From Leptodactylus fallax (Eukaryota; Chordata; Amphibia; Anura; Leptodactylidae), in the NCBI GenBank assembly GCA_947044405.1, contig CAMRHE010000460.1, positions 1,079,501 to 1,143,500 on the forward strand: a stretch of 64,000 bases of DNA, in the 5' to 3' direction. Below are positions 1-10,107 of this stretch, one piece after another (positions within the stretch are counted from its first letter, which is position 1; each line of letters starts with the position of its first letter). The notes below the pieces were generated by a model. That model was not told where the DNA came from. It did not search any database and worked only from the letters and a program-made list of their open reading frames with translations. The translations under genes and the position numbers were made by a program.

Positions 1-2590
1 GGGTCCTGTGATTTCCTGGGCTGCGCCCCCATGCACTGGATGTCTATAGAGCAGGGGGTCCTGTGATTTCCTGGGCTGAGCCCCCATGCACTTGATGTCT
101 ATAGAGGAGGGGGGTCCTGTGATTTCCTAGGCTGGGCCCCCATGCACTGGATGTCTATCAGGAGGGGGGTCCTGTGATTTCCTGGGCTGAGCCCCCATGC
201 ACTTGATGTCTATAGAGGAGGGGGGTCCTGTGATTTCCTAGGCTGGACCCCCATGCACTGGATGTCTATCAGGAGGGGGGGTCCTGTGATTTCCTGGGCT
301 GAGCCCCCATGCACTTGATGTCTATAGAGAAGGGGGGTCCTGTGATTTCTGGGGTTGAGCCCCCATGCACTGGATGTCTATAGAGGAGGGGGGTCCTGTG
401 ATTTCCTAGGCTGGGCCCCCATGCACTGGATGTCTATCAGGAGGGGGGGTCCTGTGATTTCCTGGGCTGGGCCCCCATGCACTTGATGTCTATAGAGGAG
501 GGGGTCCTGTGATTTCCGGGGCTGGGCCCCATGCACTGGATGTCTATCAGGAGGGGGGGTCCTGTGATTTTCTGGGCTGGGCCCCCATGCACTTGATGTC
601 TATAGAGGAGGGGGGTCCTGTGATTTCCTGGTCTGAGCCCCCATGCACTGGATGTCTATCAGGAGGGGGGTCCTGTGATTTCCTGGGCTGGGCCCCCATG
701 CACTTGATGTCTATAGAGGAGGGGGGTCCTGTGATTTCCTGTGCTGGGCCCCCATGCACTGGATGTCTATCAGGAGGGGGGGTCCTGTGATTTCCTGGGC
801 TGGGCCCCCATGCACTGGATGTCTATAGAGGAGGGGGGTCCTGTGATTTCCTGGGCTGGGCCCCCATGCACTGGATGTCTATCAGGAGGGGGATCCTGTG
901 ATTTCCTGGTCTGAGCCCCCATGCACTGGATGTCTATCGGGGGGGGGGGGGGGGGGGGTCCTGTGATTTCCTGGTCTGAGCCCCCATGCACTGGATGACT
1001 ATAGAGGAGGGGGTCCTGTGATTTCCTGGGCTGAGCCCCCATGCACTGGATGTCTATCAGGGGGGTCCTGTGATTTCCTGGGCTGGGCCCCCATGCACTG
1101 GATGTCTATAGAGGAGGGGGGTCCTGTGATTTCCTGGGCTGAGCCCCCATGCACTGGATGTCTATAGAGGAGGGGGGTCCTGTGATTTCCTGGGCTGAGT
1201 CCCCATGCACTTGATGTCTATAGAGGAGGGGGGTCCTGTGATTTCCTAGGCTGGGCCCCCATGCACTGGATGTCTATCAGGAGGGGGGTCCTGTGATTTC
1301 CTGGGCTGAGCCCCCATGCACTTGATGTCTATAGAGGAGCCGGGGGTCCTGTGATTTCCTGGGCTGGGCCCCCATGCACTGGATGTCTATAGAGGAGGGG
1401 GGTCCTGAGATTTCCTGGGCTGAGCCCCCATGCACTTGATTTCTATCAGGAGGGGGGTCCTGTGATTTCCTGGTCTGAGCCCCCATGCACTGGATGTCTA
1501 TAGAGGAGGGGGGTCCTGTGATTTCCTGGGCTGAGCCCCCATGCACTGGATGTCTATCAGGAGGGGGGTCCTGTGATTTCCTGGGCTGGGCCCCCATGCA
1601 CTTGATGTCTATAGAGGAGGGGGGTCCTGTGATTTCCTGGGCTGGGCCCCCATGCACTGGATGTCTATAGAGGAGGGGGGTCCTGTGATTTCCTGGGCTG
1701 GGCCCCCATGCACTGGATGTCTATAGAGGAGGGGGGTCCTGTGATTTCCTGGGCTGAGCCCCCATGCACTGGATGTCTATACAGGAGGGGGTCCTGTGAT
1801 TTCCTGGGCTGAGCCCCCATGCACTGGATGTCTAGCAGGAGGGGGTCCTGTGATTTCCTGGGCTGAGCCCCCATGCACTGGATGTCTAGCGGGGGGGGGG
1901 GTCCTGTGATTTCCTGGGCTGAGCCCCCATGCACTGGATGTCTATAGAGGGGGGGGGGGGGGTCCTGTGATTTCCTGGGCTGAGCCCCCATGCACTGGAT
2001 GTCTATAGAGGAGGGGGGTCCTGTGATTTCCTGGGCTGAGCCCCCATGCACTGGATGTCTATAGAGGAGGGGGGTCCTGTGATTTCCTGGGCTGGGCCCC
2101 CATGCACTGGATGTCTATAGAGGAGGGGGTCCTGTGATTTCCGGGGCTGAGCCCCCATGCACTGGATGTCTATAGCAGGAGGGGGGTCCTGTGATTTCCT
2201 GGGCTGGGCCCCCATGCACTGGATGTCTATAGAGGAGGGGGGTCCTGTGATTTCCTGGGCTGAGCCCCCATGCACTGGATGTCTATAGAGGAGGGGGGTC
2301 CTGTGATTTCCGGGGGCTGAGCCCCCATGCACTTGATTTCTATCAGGAGGGGGGTCCTGTGATTTCCTGGTCTGAGCCCCCATGCACTGGATGTCTATAG
2401 AGGAGGGGGTCCTGTGATTTCCTGGGCTGAGCCCCCATGCACTGGATGTCTATCAGGGGGGGTCCTGTGATTTCCTGGGCTGGGCCCCCATGCACTGGAT
2501 GTCTATAGAGGAGGGGGGTCCTGTGATTTCCTGGGCTGAGTCCCCATGCACTTGATGTCTATAGAGGAGGGGGGTCCTGTGATTTCCTAG
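1..2590. repeat. 56-57 bp G-rich minisatellite, left block
   Basis: Tandem copies of a 55-58 bp unit built on GTCCTGTGATTTCCTGGGCT, then GAGCCCCCATGCACTGGATG, then TCTAT, then either CAGGAGGGGG or AGAGGAGGGGG. About 45 copies are present. The variation is mostly at fixed sites: GGGCTGAG versus GGGCTGGG, CACTGG versus CACTTG, CAGGAG versus AGAGGAG, and G-run length (4 to about 20). Because 57 is a multiple of three, both strands show fortuitous open frames with a 19-residue period; I do not call them genes. The block runs off the left edge and is interrupted at 2590 by a retrotransposon, resuming at 11272. Confidence 0.97.
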
Positions 2591-3736
2591 TGCGGTGACC
2601 AGATGGAAGGCAACGCTGCAGTTGGGATTGCGGGGTGCAAACAGCGCAGACTTGTCACGGTCTCTGGGCACGAGGGCGCAGCGCTGGTGCTGTCCCACGT
2701 TACCACCACTGGTACCGGTGATGAGGGGGCTGCACAAATGTTGGTGGTGATTGTTCCCCCGGGGCGCTTCCCCTATACTGTGCCGACTGGTGGTGTTTGG
2801 GGCGCCCTGATGTTGTCGGTGCAGTCAGACACAGAAACGGTTGTAAAGTTGAACTTTTACTTCCATGGGTGTGGAGGCACAAATGCTTAAACAGTTTCTT
2901 CCATACAAAACAACGGGGTACGCCTGGTGACACAGCAAAGTCCTGGGGTGCAGGGTAGACTTGATGAAAGGTGTTCCTAGCCCCTTATACTTCAGTGTTA
3001 CAGCCCTAAGGTGCGTCTGGGCTCCTATTTGGCTCATAGGAGGATGCCCACCATGATACTAGTACATAATATTCCCCACTCACGTTATGTGGTCCTGATA
3101 GCTCAGAGTTTCGGGGTACAATAGTCAGGGTGGCAGGATATTCCACAGGTCTGGCCTTGGCCCCTGGATCCTGTGATACTGGCTATGGAGCACGTGTTCC
3201 AGAATGTTCTCTCCACAGTCTCAGGCTGACAAGATAATGATGCTTGACTTCCTTCAGGGCGATGGCTAGGCAGACAGGGGACAGGATCTTCTGAATAGCT
3301 GGAGTATGTCAGCTCTCCAACCTTCCTGGGCCTGTCTAGGACTTGAGATTCCTGCACTAAACTCACTGCTTTCTTCACAGGACATCACACTTATCCCCCC
3401 CCCCCCCCCCCCCCCCCCCCTCCTCACCTCCTCCTCCTAACACTCCACACTTCTAACTCCTCACACGCAGGACCTTCCTGCAGGGGTGTTACCATGGGAT
3501 CCCAGTGATCAGCTGACTCCTCCCCTTTTCCCAGGCGATGTCCTCCCATTGGACATTTGGTTACTATTCAATCCTATGGGAGGTGTAATGCATGTGTGAG
3601 GCTCACTAGGTGGCGCTGTGTTGTGTGAGACTCAGGACCCCCTGCTATGTCACACAGGCTATGAAGCAACAGGAAATAATACAATGACTACAGAGATCAC
3701 CCTCAGCCCAGCCATAGCCAGCTCTGGGATGCCACA
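2591..3736 (-). repeat. 3' LTR of the Gypsy element
   Basis: This is a direct copy of 10108-11267. It is the 3' LTR because the coding strand is minus. It differs from the other LTR by C/A in the 'cttccatac' stretch, G/A in 'gatgaaagg', G/T in 'ctcaggctg', absence of an AG dinucleotide near 2825, and a run of about 30 C near 3395-3420 where the other LTR has a second copy of a ~34 bp TCCTCACC-type unit. Plus-strand and minus-strand open frames inside it occur in both LTRs and are not called. Confidence 0.95.
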
Positions 3737-4318
3737 TACTCCCCCTCTTTCACTGAGCCGACCTCGGCGACGGGCTGGGGTGAAGGTGAGAAATGTAACA
3801 TAACGTTAATAAATACGAATAAAGTGCAAATGTCACTAACAGTTTAGAAAAATATAATACTTAGAAACTTGAGGTAAGACCTCCCGGCATAGTCCTGGAA
3901 TGTCCATGAGAAGTCTGAAGGGTAACTGAGAGATAATTAAATGTAGACTTATGGAACCTTTTGGCGGTACCATCAGACAGTCCATATAGAAACAACAGTA
4001 GTGCAAATGGGTCCAGAGGCTCTCTGGCACAAATTTCGTGAGTGTCCATTATCATGAGAGTCTCTCTGAGAAACAATAAACAGTCCTTTCTGTAAGGAAG
4101 AGTAGGCACTCTAGCACCAATGTCCATACCGCAATGGGGTAACAGAACTTCCTTGGCTCGGTGAGCCAGGCACTATGGCTTGGATTGTTGCATATAAATG
4201 TAAATACTATATTACATGGCAAGATATTATATATATACTGTATATACACACAGGAAAAACATTAATGTAATCAGAGCAGGAATAACATATATCCTGAAGC
4301 AGAGACAGTTAACCTCTT
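3737..4318 (-). other. Gypsy 3' untranslated region with polypurine tract
   Basis: The 582 bp between the pol stop and the 3' LTR contain only short open frames of no recognisable family, so there is no sign of an env gene. The bases touching the LTR (3737-3752) read TGAAAGAGGGGGAGTA in element sense. This is a typical polypurine tract for priming plus-strand DNA synthesis, followed directly by the TGTGG start of the LTR. Confidence 0.85.
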
Positions 4319-7300
4319 TTACTCAAGGACAGCCATGGCATCACTATAGCGTGTTGGAGGTATGCCTTTTGTGGTACGCTCAGAACGCCTAAGTGGAACG
4401 AGATTTGAATCAGGAACAGAGTCACTGAAATCAATTAAATCATCTGTCGAAGGGTTCTCTTGCACTAGAGCAATTGGTGGATAACAGCTAAATGGTAGTA
4501 GTTTAGGCGCCCACATAAGCTCAGTTAACGTTGGGGGTCTCTCTTTCGCTTCAGAAGGTGACAAGATCTCTGTACTCGTTGTCTCAGCTGGGGGCACCTC
4601 TGTGGGTAGTCCTTCTTTAAGGCACAGCTTCAGACGGTTTCGGTGTACTACTTGGGGCTGTCTCCCAGGTTTAGAGATCTCATACACGTCGGATTCAGGA
4701 TATGGTATGGAGATGATACTGTATGGTTCTTTCTCCCAGAATGGATCCAATTTCCCATTCCGATGGTTATTCCTTAACCATACACGGTCGCCAACTTTCA
4801 GGGGCGCTGCATGGGCGTGATGGTTGTAATCCTCCTGTTGTCTCCTACGAACCTCATCCATGCGCGTTTCAACTATCTCTTTAGCTTCCTCCATACGTCG
4901 GCGGTGTTCAATAACCCAGTCTGTTATGGGTAGTGGATTGATGGTGTCAGGGACCTTCACACCAAGGGTTAAGTCTGAAGGAAGTTGACCTTGTCTTCCA
5001 AACATTAGATAAAATGGTGCGTATCCCGTAGATGTTTGGGGTGTGTTGTTGTAAATATAGGCCAAGTCCTTGATACGCTCAGGCCACTCAACACCAGGTG
5101 TAACTGCGGCTGTTCTTAGCATGCCGATGATCACTTGATTTGCCTTCTCGCACATACCATTCCCTTGAGGGTGATACGCTGTGGTTCGCAACTTCTTGCA
5201 GTCTTGGAACTGACACAGCTCACGGAACAATTGGGATTCAAACGCCGATCCACGGTCGGTGAGGATATGCTCAGGACAACCGTAATGGCGGACAAACTCT
5301 GCGTAGAAGGTCTCAGCCGTAGTTCTTGCTGTAAGATCTCTGACAGGCACGATGACAAGGAACTTGGAGTAATGATCCACCATTGTCAGAGCGTAGCTGT
5401 AGCCGGAACGTGTGGGACCCAACTTCACATGGTCCAGAGCAACAATTTCACACGGCTTTTGAGTCTTAATTGGATGTAGAGGGGCCTTCTGATCTCTTCG
5501 ACCTTCCTTGGTGATACTACAGGCGGGACACTCTCGGCACCAACTCTCAATGTCACTCCTCATCCCAACCCAATAGAAGCGACGACGGATGGTAGCTTCG
5601 GTCTTTTGTACCCCGAAGTGACCGGATCTGTCATGATACGCCTCAAGTATCATCTGTGCGTCTCTTCTTGGTACGAGGATCTGATGAAGCCTTTCACCTG
5701 TGACAGGATCAAGAGTGTTTCTATGTAGAAGGCCTCGTTGGACAAACAGGCGCTTCCTCTGTCGCCAAAGGCGTTTTAATTCCACGTCATGAAGACCTCT
5801 CTTTACACGGGTTGGTATTCTTCCTGTAAGCAGGAAATCTGACAATTCTCCTAAAACTCTGCTCTCTTCTTGGAATGTTTTCCACAGAGATGGCTCCTGG
5901 AGGGATTCGGTAGCTGTTTTCGCCAGAGATTCTCCTTCTACAGGGACACCAATAGCAACCTGTAGGGCAAACTTGTTGTAGAATGGTGGCATCTCCACCT
6001 CTTCCCAGATGTCTTCTCGGGGTGGTTCTTCTCCCACAGGCAACCTTGAGAGTGCATCAGCGTTAGCGTTGGACTTGCCACTGCGATACTTGACAGAGAA
6101 CTTGTAATTCGCGAGTCTTGAGGCCCACCGTTGTTCAAGGGCTCCCAGTCGAGCAGTGTCCAGATGCGCCAACGGATTGTTATCTGTGTACACGGTAAAG
6201 GGTGTGGCAGCCAGGTAGTCTTTAAACTTCTCTGTCACGGCCCAGACAAGCGCCAGAAGTTCGAGTTTGAAAGAACTATAGTTCTGGTTGTTCTTCTCCG
6301 CGCCTCTCAGACTCCTGCTGGCGTAGGCGATGACTCGCTCTTTGTTGTCCTGAACCTGGGACAACACTGCACCCAAACCTTGGTGACTTGCATCTGTGTA
6401 CAAGCGGAATGGCTGACTGTAGTCGGGATAGGCTAGAATTGGTGGTTGCGTCAGAAGTGCTTTAAGCGCTTGAAAGGCTTCCTCTTGACGCGCTGTCCAG
6501 TCTACCGGAAGCTTTCGGTTGTAGTTTTCTCTGGGACAACCGCGCAACAACTCGTTCAGAGGCTCGGCTACTTGGGCGAAGTGTGGTATGAAACGCCGGT
6601 AGTAACCTGCGAATCCAAGGAAGCTTCGGACTTCTTTGACGGTAGTTGGTCTTCGCCAGTTCTGGACTGCAGTGATCTTTTCAGGATCAGGTTGGACGCC
6701 TTGTGCGCTCACGACAAGCCCAAGGTAGTGAACTTGGGGTTTCAACAGGTAGCACTTGGAGGGCTTCACCTTTAGGCCGTGCTGTATAAGTACCTTGAAT
6801 ACCTCAGACAGGTGACGGAGGTGTTCTTGGTATGTCCGGGAGAATACAATAACATCGTCCAGGTACAGTAGCACACTCTGGAAATTCTCATGGCCGAGGC
6901 ACCTCTCCATAAGCCGTTGGAATGTGGCTGGGGCATTACATAGCCCAAATGGCATACTATTGAATTCAAAGAGTCCCATCGGGGTCGTAAACGCAGTCTT
7001 TTCACGATCTTCAGGCGCCATAGGGACTTGCCAGTATCCACTGGTTAAGTCCAGGGTCGAGAAACGGGTAGCTGATCCCAAAGCCGTTAGAGATTCCTCA
7101 ATCCGCGGCAATGGGTATGCGTCTTTGTGCGTGACGTTGTTGAGTTTACGATAGTCCACACAAAATCGTAGGGTTCCGTCTTTCTTCTTGACAAGGACTA
7201 GCGGGGCTGCCCAGGGGCTGTTACTCTCCCGGATGACATCAGCATCTCGCATCTCTTGGATCAACTTTTTCACCGGTTGGTACATCGCGGGTGGTATTGG

Positions 7301-8386
7301 ACGGTGACGCTCCTTGATTGGATGGTGGTCGCCAGTCAGAATGCGATGTTGTATGGTCGTGGTCTTACCAAAGTCCAATGGGTGTTTGCTGAATGCCTGT
7401 TGGTAACGCTTGGCCACATTGCGAACCCCATTGATGTGCTCTATAGGGGTATTGGCGTCTCCCACGTTCAATTCATCCCACCAGGACTTCGTGGCTCCAT
7501 TCTGAATGTTCTCAGCAGCGTGGGTGGAACGCTGTGTGGCGGTAGAATCACCAGAGAGAATGTCTTCTGGTGCTAACCGGTGTAGCAGGGCCACAGAGTG
7601 GAACTTGTGGAGGTTCACGGGAGCATCGCCCAAGTTGACTAAGCGGACAGGAACACGTCCATTGGAAACTGTGACAAGGCTGCGGGCAGCCATGACAAGT
7701 GGTTGGCCATCTACCTGTATGGGTTGTAGCAAGGCCTCGTAGTCCTGATTTTCTATGCCCGGACGGGCACGGCACCACACCATAGTTTCTGTTCCAGGCT
7801 GTAGGGTTACTGGACGGGTATCTTGGATCTGGACTCGACCAATTTCACCTTGTTTGTTGGCGAACTTGTGCTGGGCATTGAGTACACGAATGGCCCGCTG
7901 AATGGTCTGCTGGTCACTGGGAGAAGCTGTAAGGAGAGAGGCATGCAAGGCATCCAACACTTCTGCAAAGCAATGGCGTAAAACATTCATGCCTAATATT
8001 ACAACTGCAAACCTATCATCCTCTACATCAGTGACAATTACACCCTGTCTAGGCAGTTTCAAGTCCCCAATCTGGATAGTGGGTTCCCAATAACCCTGCT
8101 GTGGTATGGGCTGTCCATTGCTGGCACACAGATTTATCCATGTGTCAGGTGTTCTATTCAACACATCTAAGTCCCAATGTTCAAGGAACACCTGCTTGCG
8201 CAGGGTTGTTACCTGAGATCCAGTGTCCACCAACGCTGTCAGAGGGACGCCGTTCACCCGGATTGTGATGTGTGGGCAGGCTGAGACGAAGCGTGACAAT
8301 GGCACTGAAGATTCACCTGGGCCCTTCTTCTTTCCTCCCGAGGGGCGGCCCGCTGCCTCGGGGGTGGCCCGTTTAACTGAAAACAC
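4319..8386 (-). CDS. Gypsy pol polyprotein (PR-RT-RNase H-IN)
   Basis: An intact 1,355-codon frame encodes the replication enzymes. The aspartic protease has DTGS at residues 54-57. Reverse transcriptase spans about 350-560, with the catalytic YLDD at 508-511. RNase H spans about 660-780, with LYTDAS at 662-667 and TDNN at 734-737. Integrase has a zinc module of H918, H923, C950 and C953, then a D985, D1044, E1080 triad with 35 residues between the last two (DD35E). The C-terminal tail binds nucleic acid in relatives and carries no chromodomain that I can see. The codon at 8386 is GTG, so I do not regard it as a real start. The frame is open from 8407, after a stop at 8408-8410. It overlaps gag and sits in the -1 frame, so pol is expected as a Gag-Pol fusion made by frameshifting at 8371-8377. 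There are no internal stops or missing catalytic residues, which suggests potential activity. Confidence 0.95.
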   Translation of the reverse strand: MFSVKRATPEAAGRPSGGKKKGPGESSVPLSRFVSACPHITIRVNGVPLTALVDTGSQVTTLRKQVFLEHWDLDVLNRTPDTWINLCASNGQPIPQQGYWEPTIQIGDLKLPRQGVIVTDVEDDRFAVVILGMNVLRHCFAEVLDALHASLLTASPSDQQTIQRAIRVLNAQHKFANKQGEIGRVQIQDTRPVTLQPGTETMVWCRARPGIENQDYEALLQPIQVDGQPLVMAARSLVTVSNGRVPVRLVNLGDAPVNLHKFHSVALLHRLAPEDILSGDSTATQRSTHAAENIQNGATKSWWDELNVGDANTPIEHINGVRNVAKRYQQAFSKHPLDFGKTTTIQHRILTGDHHPIKERHRPIPPAMYQPVKKLIQEMRDADVIRESNSPWAAPLVLVKKKDGTLRFCVDYRKLNNVTHKDAYPLPRIEESLTALGSATRFSTLDLTSGYWQVPMAPEDREKTAFTTPMGLFEFNSMPFGLCNAPATFQRLMERCLGHENFQSVLLYLDDVIVFSRTYQEHLRHLSEVFKVLIQHGLKVKPSKCYLLKPQVHYLGLVVSAQGVQPDPEKITAVQNWRRPTTVKEVRSFLGFAGYYRRFIPHFAQVAEPLNELLRGCPRENYNRKLPVDWTARQEEAFQALKALLTQPPILAYPDYSQPFRLYTDASHQGLGAVLSQVQDNKERVIAYASRSLRGAEKNNQNYSSFKLELLALVWAVTEKFKDYLAATPFTVYTDNNPLAHLDTARLGALEQRWASRLANYKFSVKYRSGKSNANADALSRLPVGEEPPREDIWEEVEMPPFYNKFALQVAIGVPVEGESLAKTATESLQEPSLWKTFQEESRVLGELSDFLLTGRIPTRVKRGLHDVELKRLWRQRKRLFVQRGLLHRNTLDPVTGERLHQILVPRRDAQMILEAYHDRSGHFGVQKTEATIRRRFYWVGMRSDIESWCRECPACSITKEGRRDQKAPLHPIKTQKPCEIVALDHVKLGPTRSGYSYALTMVDHYSKFLVIVPVRDLTARTTAETFYAEFVRHYGCPEHILTDRGSAFESQLFRELCQFQDCKKLRTTAYHPQGNGMCEKANQVIIGMLRTAAVTPGVEWPERIKDLAYIYNNTPQTSTGYAPFYLMFGRQGQLPSDLTLGVKVPDTINPLPITDWVIEHRRRMEEAKEIVETRMDEVRRRQQEDYNHHAHAAPLKVGDRVWLRNNHRNGKLDPFWEKEPYSIISIPYPESDVYEISKPGRQPQVVHRNRLKLCLKEGLPTEVPPAETTSTEILSPSEAKERPPTLTELMWAPKLLPFSCYPPIALVQENPSTDDLIDFSDSVPDSNLVPLRRSERTTKGIPPTRYSDAMAVLE

Positions 8387-9342
8387 TGAGGCCTGGTGTG
8401 TCCATATCTATGGCAATAGGTACAGTATGGCCTCTCACTCTGCGGAGGTTTCACTGAAGATGGACGTCTGGGTGGCGACTCAGGTGAGATGTTGAGACTT
8501 CGCAAAGGATCACTGGACGATGAAGACAGCTGGGTCAGACGATCTAGACGGACGGTGATCTGTTCCATGGCACGGGTCAGATGATCCACTCGGGCCAGAA
8601 GGTCATCTCTGGAGTCTGCTGGTGTAGTCTGCGCAGTTTGGGCAGCAGGTGAGGTACCCAGAGGTAGTGGCAGGACAACTGGAGTGATGCTTGTAGAAGG
8701 TCCAGGTGAGGGAGCACATATGACTGGGCTCGGCTGGGGCTGCTCCTGTCCCAAGACCTGGATGGCAAGGGCCTTGAAGTCAGCAAACGTGATGCTGGGA
8801 TGTTGTGCAGCAAGCATTCGCAACTGACTCTGGAGCAATGTGGTACCCGCCCCTTCTATGAAGCGGTCAAGCAAGATTTTATCAGAGTCCACATTTTCAC
8901 GTGGATCCACTTGCACCACAGCTCTGAATGCCTCTTGGAGGGATAAAGCATAGTCCCGCAGAGTCTCACCAGGTAGTTGTCGTCTGGAAAAGAAGCGCAT
9001 CTTTACCTCGGAGACAGATCGCACGTCAAAGTTCACCTGGAGTTTGTCCAGAATTTGCCCAGGGGTTCTTTTGTCAGAGGCAGGCCAGGATTTGACCTCC
9101 CTAGCTGCAGCACCCTCAAGCTGGCCCAGCAGGATCTGTATCTGCTGTTCTGTATTCAGAGGATAGAACTGGAAGAGAGACAGCATCTTCTCACGAAAGT
9201 CCCTGAGGGTATGCGCCTCCCCTTTGTAGCACGGCAGCCATGGTGCGCCAGGGTAAAATGGCATGGAGAATGGTAGGCTGCTCTCCATGGCCACTGCTGG
9301 ATCACTAGAAACAGATGGCACAATGTCACTTTGCTCAGTCAT
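8254..9342 (-). CDS. Gypsy Gag (capsid-nucleocapsid)
   Basis: This 362-residue frame begins at ATG with A at -3 in element sense. Residues about 30-200 have the helical, Trp/Leu-rich character of a Gypsy capsid (for example PWLPCYKGEA near 34 and ILLDRFIEGA near 155). A Pro/Ser/Thr-rich linker follows, then a single CCHC zinc knuckle, CTYCHRYGHTRPQC, near residue 308-321. Gag forms the cytoplasmic particle that packages the element RNA. The last 133 or so bases overlap the pol frame, and termination at 8254 is bypassed when ribosomes slip at 8371-8377. The frame has no lesions. Capsid assignment rests on position and zinc knuckle rather than a diagnostic capsid motif. Confidence 0.9.
   Translation of the reverse strand: MTEQSDIVPSVSSDPAVAMESSLPFSMPFYPGAPWLPCYKGEAHTLRDFREKMLSLFQFYPLNTEQQIQILLGQLEGAAAREVKSWPASDKRTPGQILDKLQVNFDVRSVSEVKMRFFSRRQLPGETLRDYALSLQEAFRAVVQVDPRENVDSDKILLDRFIEGAGTTLLQSQLRMLAAQHPSITFADFKALAIQVLGQEQPQPSPVICAPSPGPSTSITPVVLPLPLGTSPAAQTAQTTPADSRDDLLARVDHLTRAMEQITVRLDRLTQLSSSSSDPLRSLNISPESPPRRPSSVKPPQSERPYCTYCHRYGHTRPQCFQLNGPPPRQRAAPREERRRAQVNLQCHCHASSQPAHTSQSG
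8337..8377 (-). promoter_or_regulatory. -1 ribosomal frameshift signal (GTTAAAC plus stem-loop)
   Basis: In element sense 8377-8371 reads GTTAAAC, in the exact register needed: the gag frame reads TTA AAC and the pol frame reads GTT AAA. After an 8-nt spacer, CCCGAGG (8362-8356) can pair perfectly with CCTCGGG (8343-8337) across a 12-nt GC-rich loop. GTTAAAC is a known functional slippery heptamer (used by equine arteritis virus), and a 5-9 nt spacer to a stable stem is the usual arrangement. Placement just after the Gag zinc knuckle is also typical. Sequence and register are seen directly; function is inferred. Confidence 0.8.
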
Positions 9343-10107
9343 GTTGTTTGCAGGTATGACTGAAATTAGGTCGCCGTCTCTTTAAGAAACTCAACTGCTT
9401 GCTGGCAGGGAATGGAGACTACAACTTGGAATGCTGTCCCTTTAAGAATGCTGTAGCTATTAACAGAGTCACTGTGATGCAGGCTGACGGTGTGCTCCCC
9501 CCTCTTTAATGGTGGCACTCCCCACGGACACTGTACACGGAAAACACTCGCTGGGGCCGTGGGAGGACTGAAGACAAGGACAGGGAGGCACAGTACTCAC
9601 TGACAGCAACTGCAGCGTGGACCAGAGATCAGCGGTGCACAGCAGGGACGGTGATGCGGCACCGGAGAGTCAGAAATGGCGCTGGCACGTTCGCCTTTCA
9701 CTTTCTTGTATGGGTGCGCTGGAGCATTGCGCTCAGCATTCTGGGCTCTCCTAAGATGGCGGCAGATGGGTCTCCTGGCCTCATGGGCAGTGCTAAAAAT
9801 CTCCCGCACTTTTGCAAGGTACAGTTAACCCTTTGTGGGCGTTCTTACACAGCGATGTGGCGCAGCAAACAAGTCCTGGGCATTTTAACTCTTCCAGGGC
9901 TGTAACACACTGAGAGGACAGTCTTTAGGGCTTACTTCAGGGGTATAGGGCTCCCCCTCTTTGTGGCAAGCACTCTCAGGGAATAAACTTGATCTTAGCA
10001 AAGTCCACAATAAAGACCGATGCTCTGGAGACAATTTGGCGCACTTTTCGTGGCGACTTTCTCAAAATGGCACACACCCGTATCCTGTTCGTGACGCCAG
10101 TTTTTCT
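9343..10107 (-). other. Gypsy 5' leader with candidate primer-binding site
   Basis: This is 765 bp between the 5' LTR and the gag start. In element sense the LTR end is followed by AGAAAAAC and then TGGCGTCACGAACAGG (about 10099-10084), the best candidate tRNA primer-binding site because it starts TGG, complementary to a CCA 3' end. The 8-nt gap from the LTR is longer than the usual 0-5. I cannot name the tRNA. The rest shows no convincing reading frame and probably holds packaging signals. Confidence 0.65.

Noticed and set aside
2453..3378. Open frames inside the LTRs as possible genes
   Set aside because: They are duplicated in both LTRs and lack conserved domains.
3836..4249. Short minus frames downstream of pol as an env remnant
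   Set aside because: No signal peptide, cysteine pattern or membrane anchor; consistent with 3' untranslated sequence.
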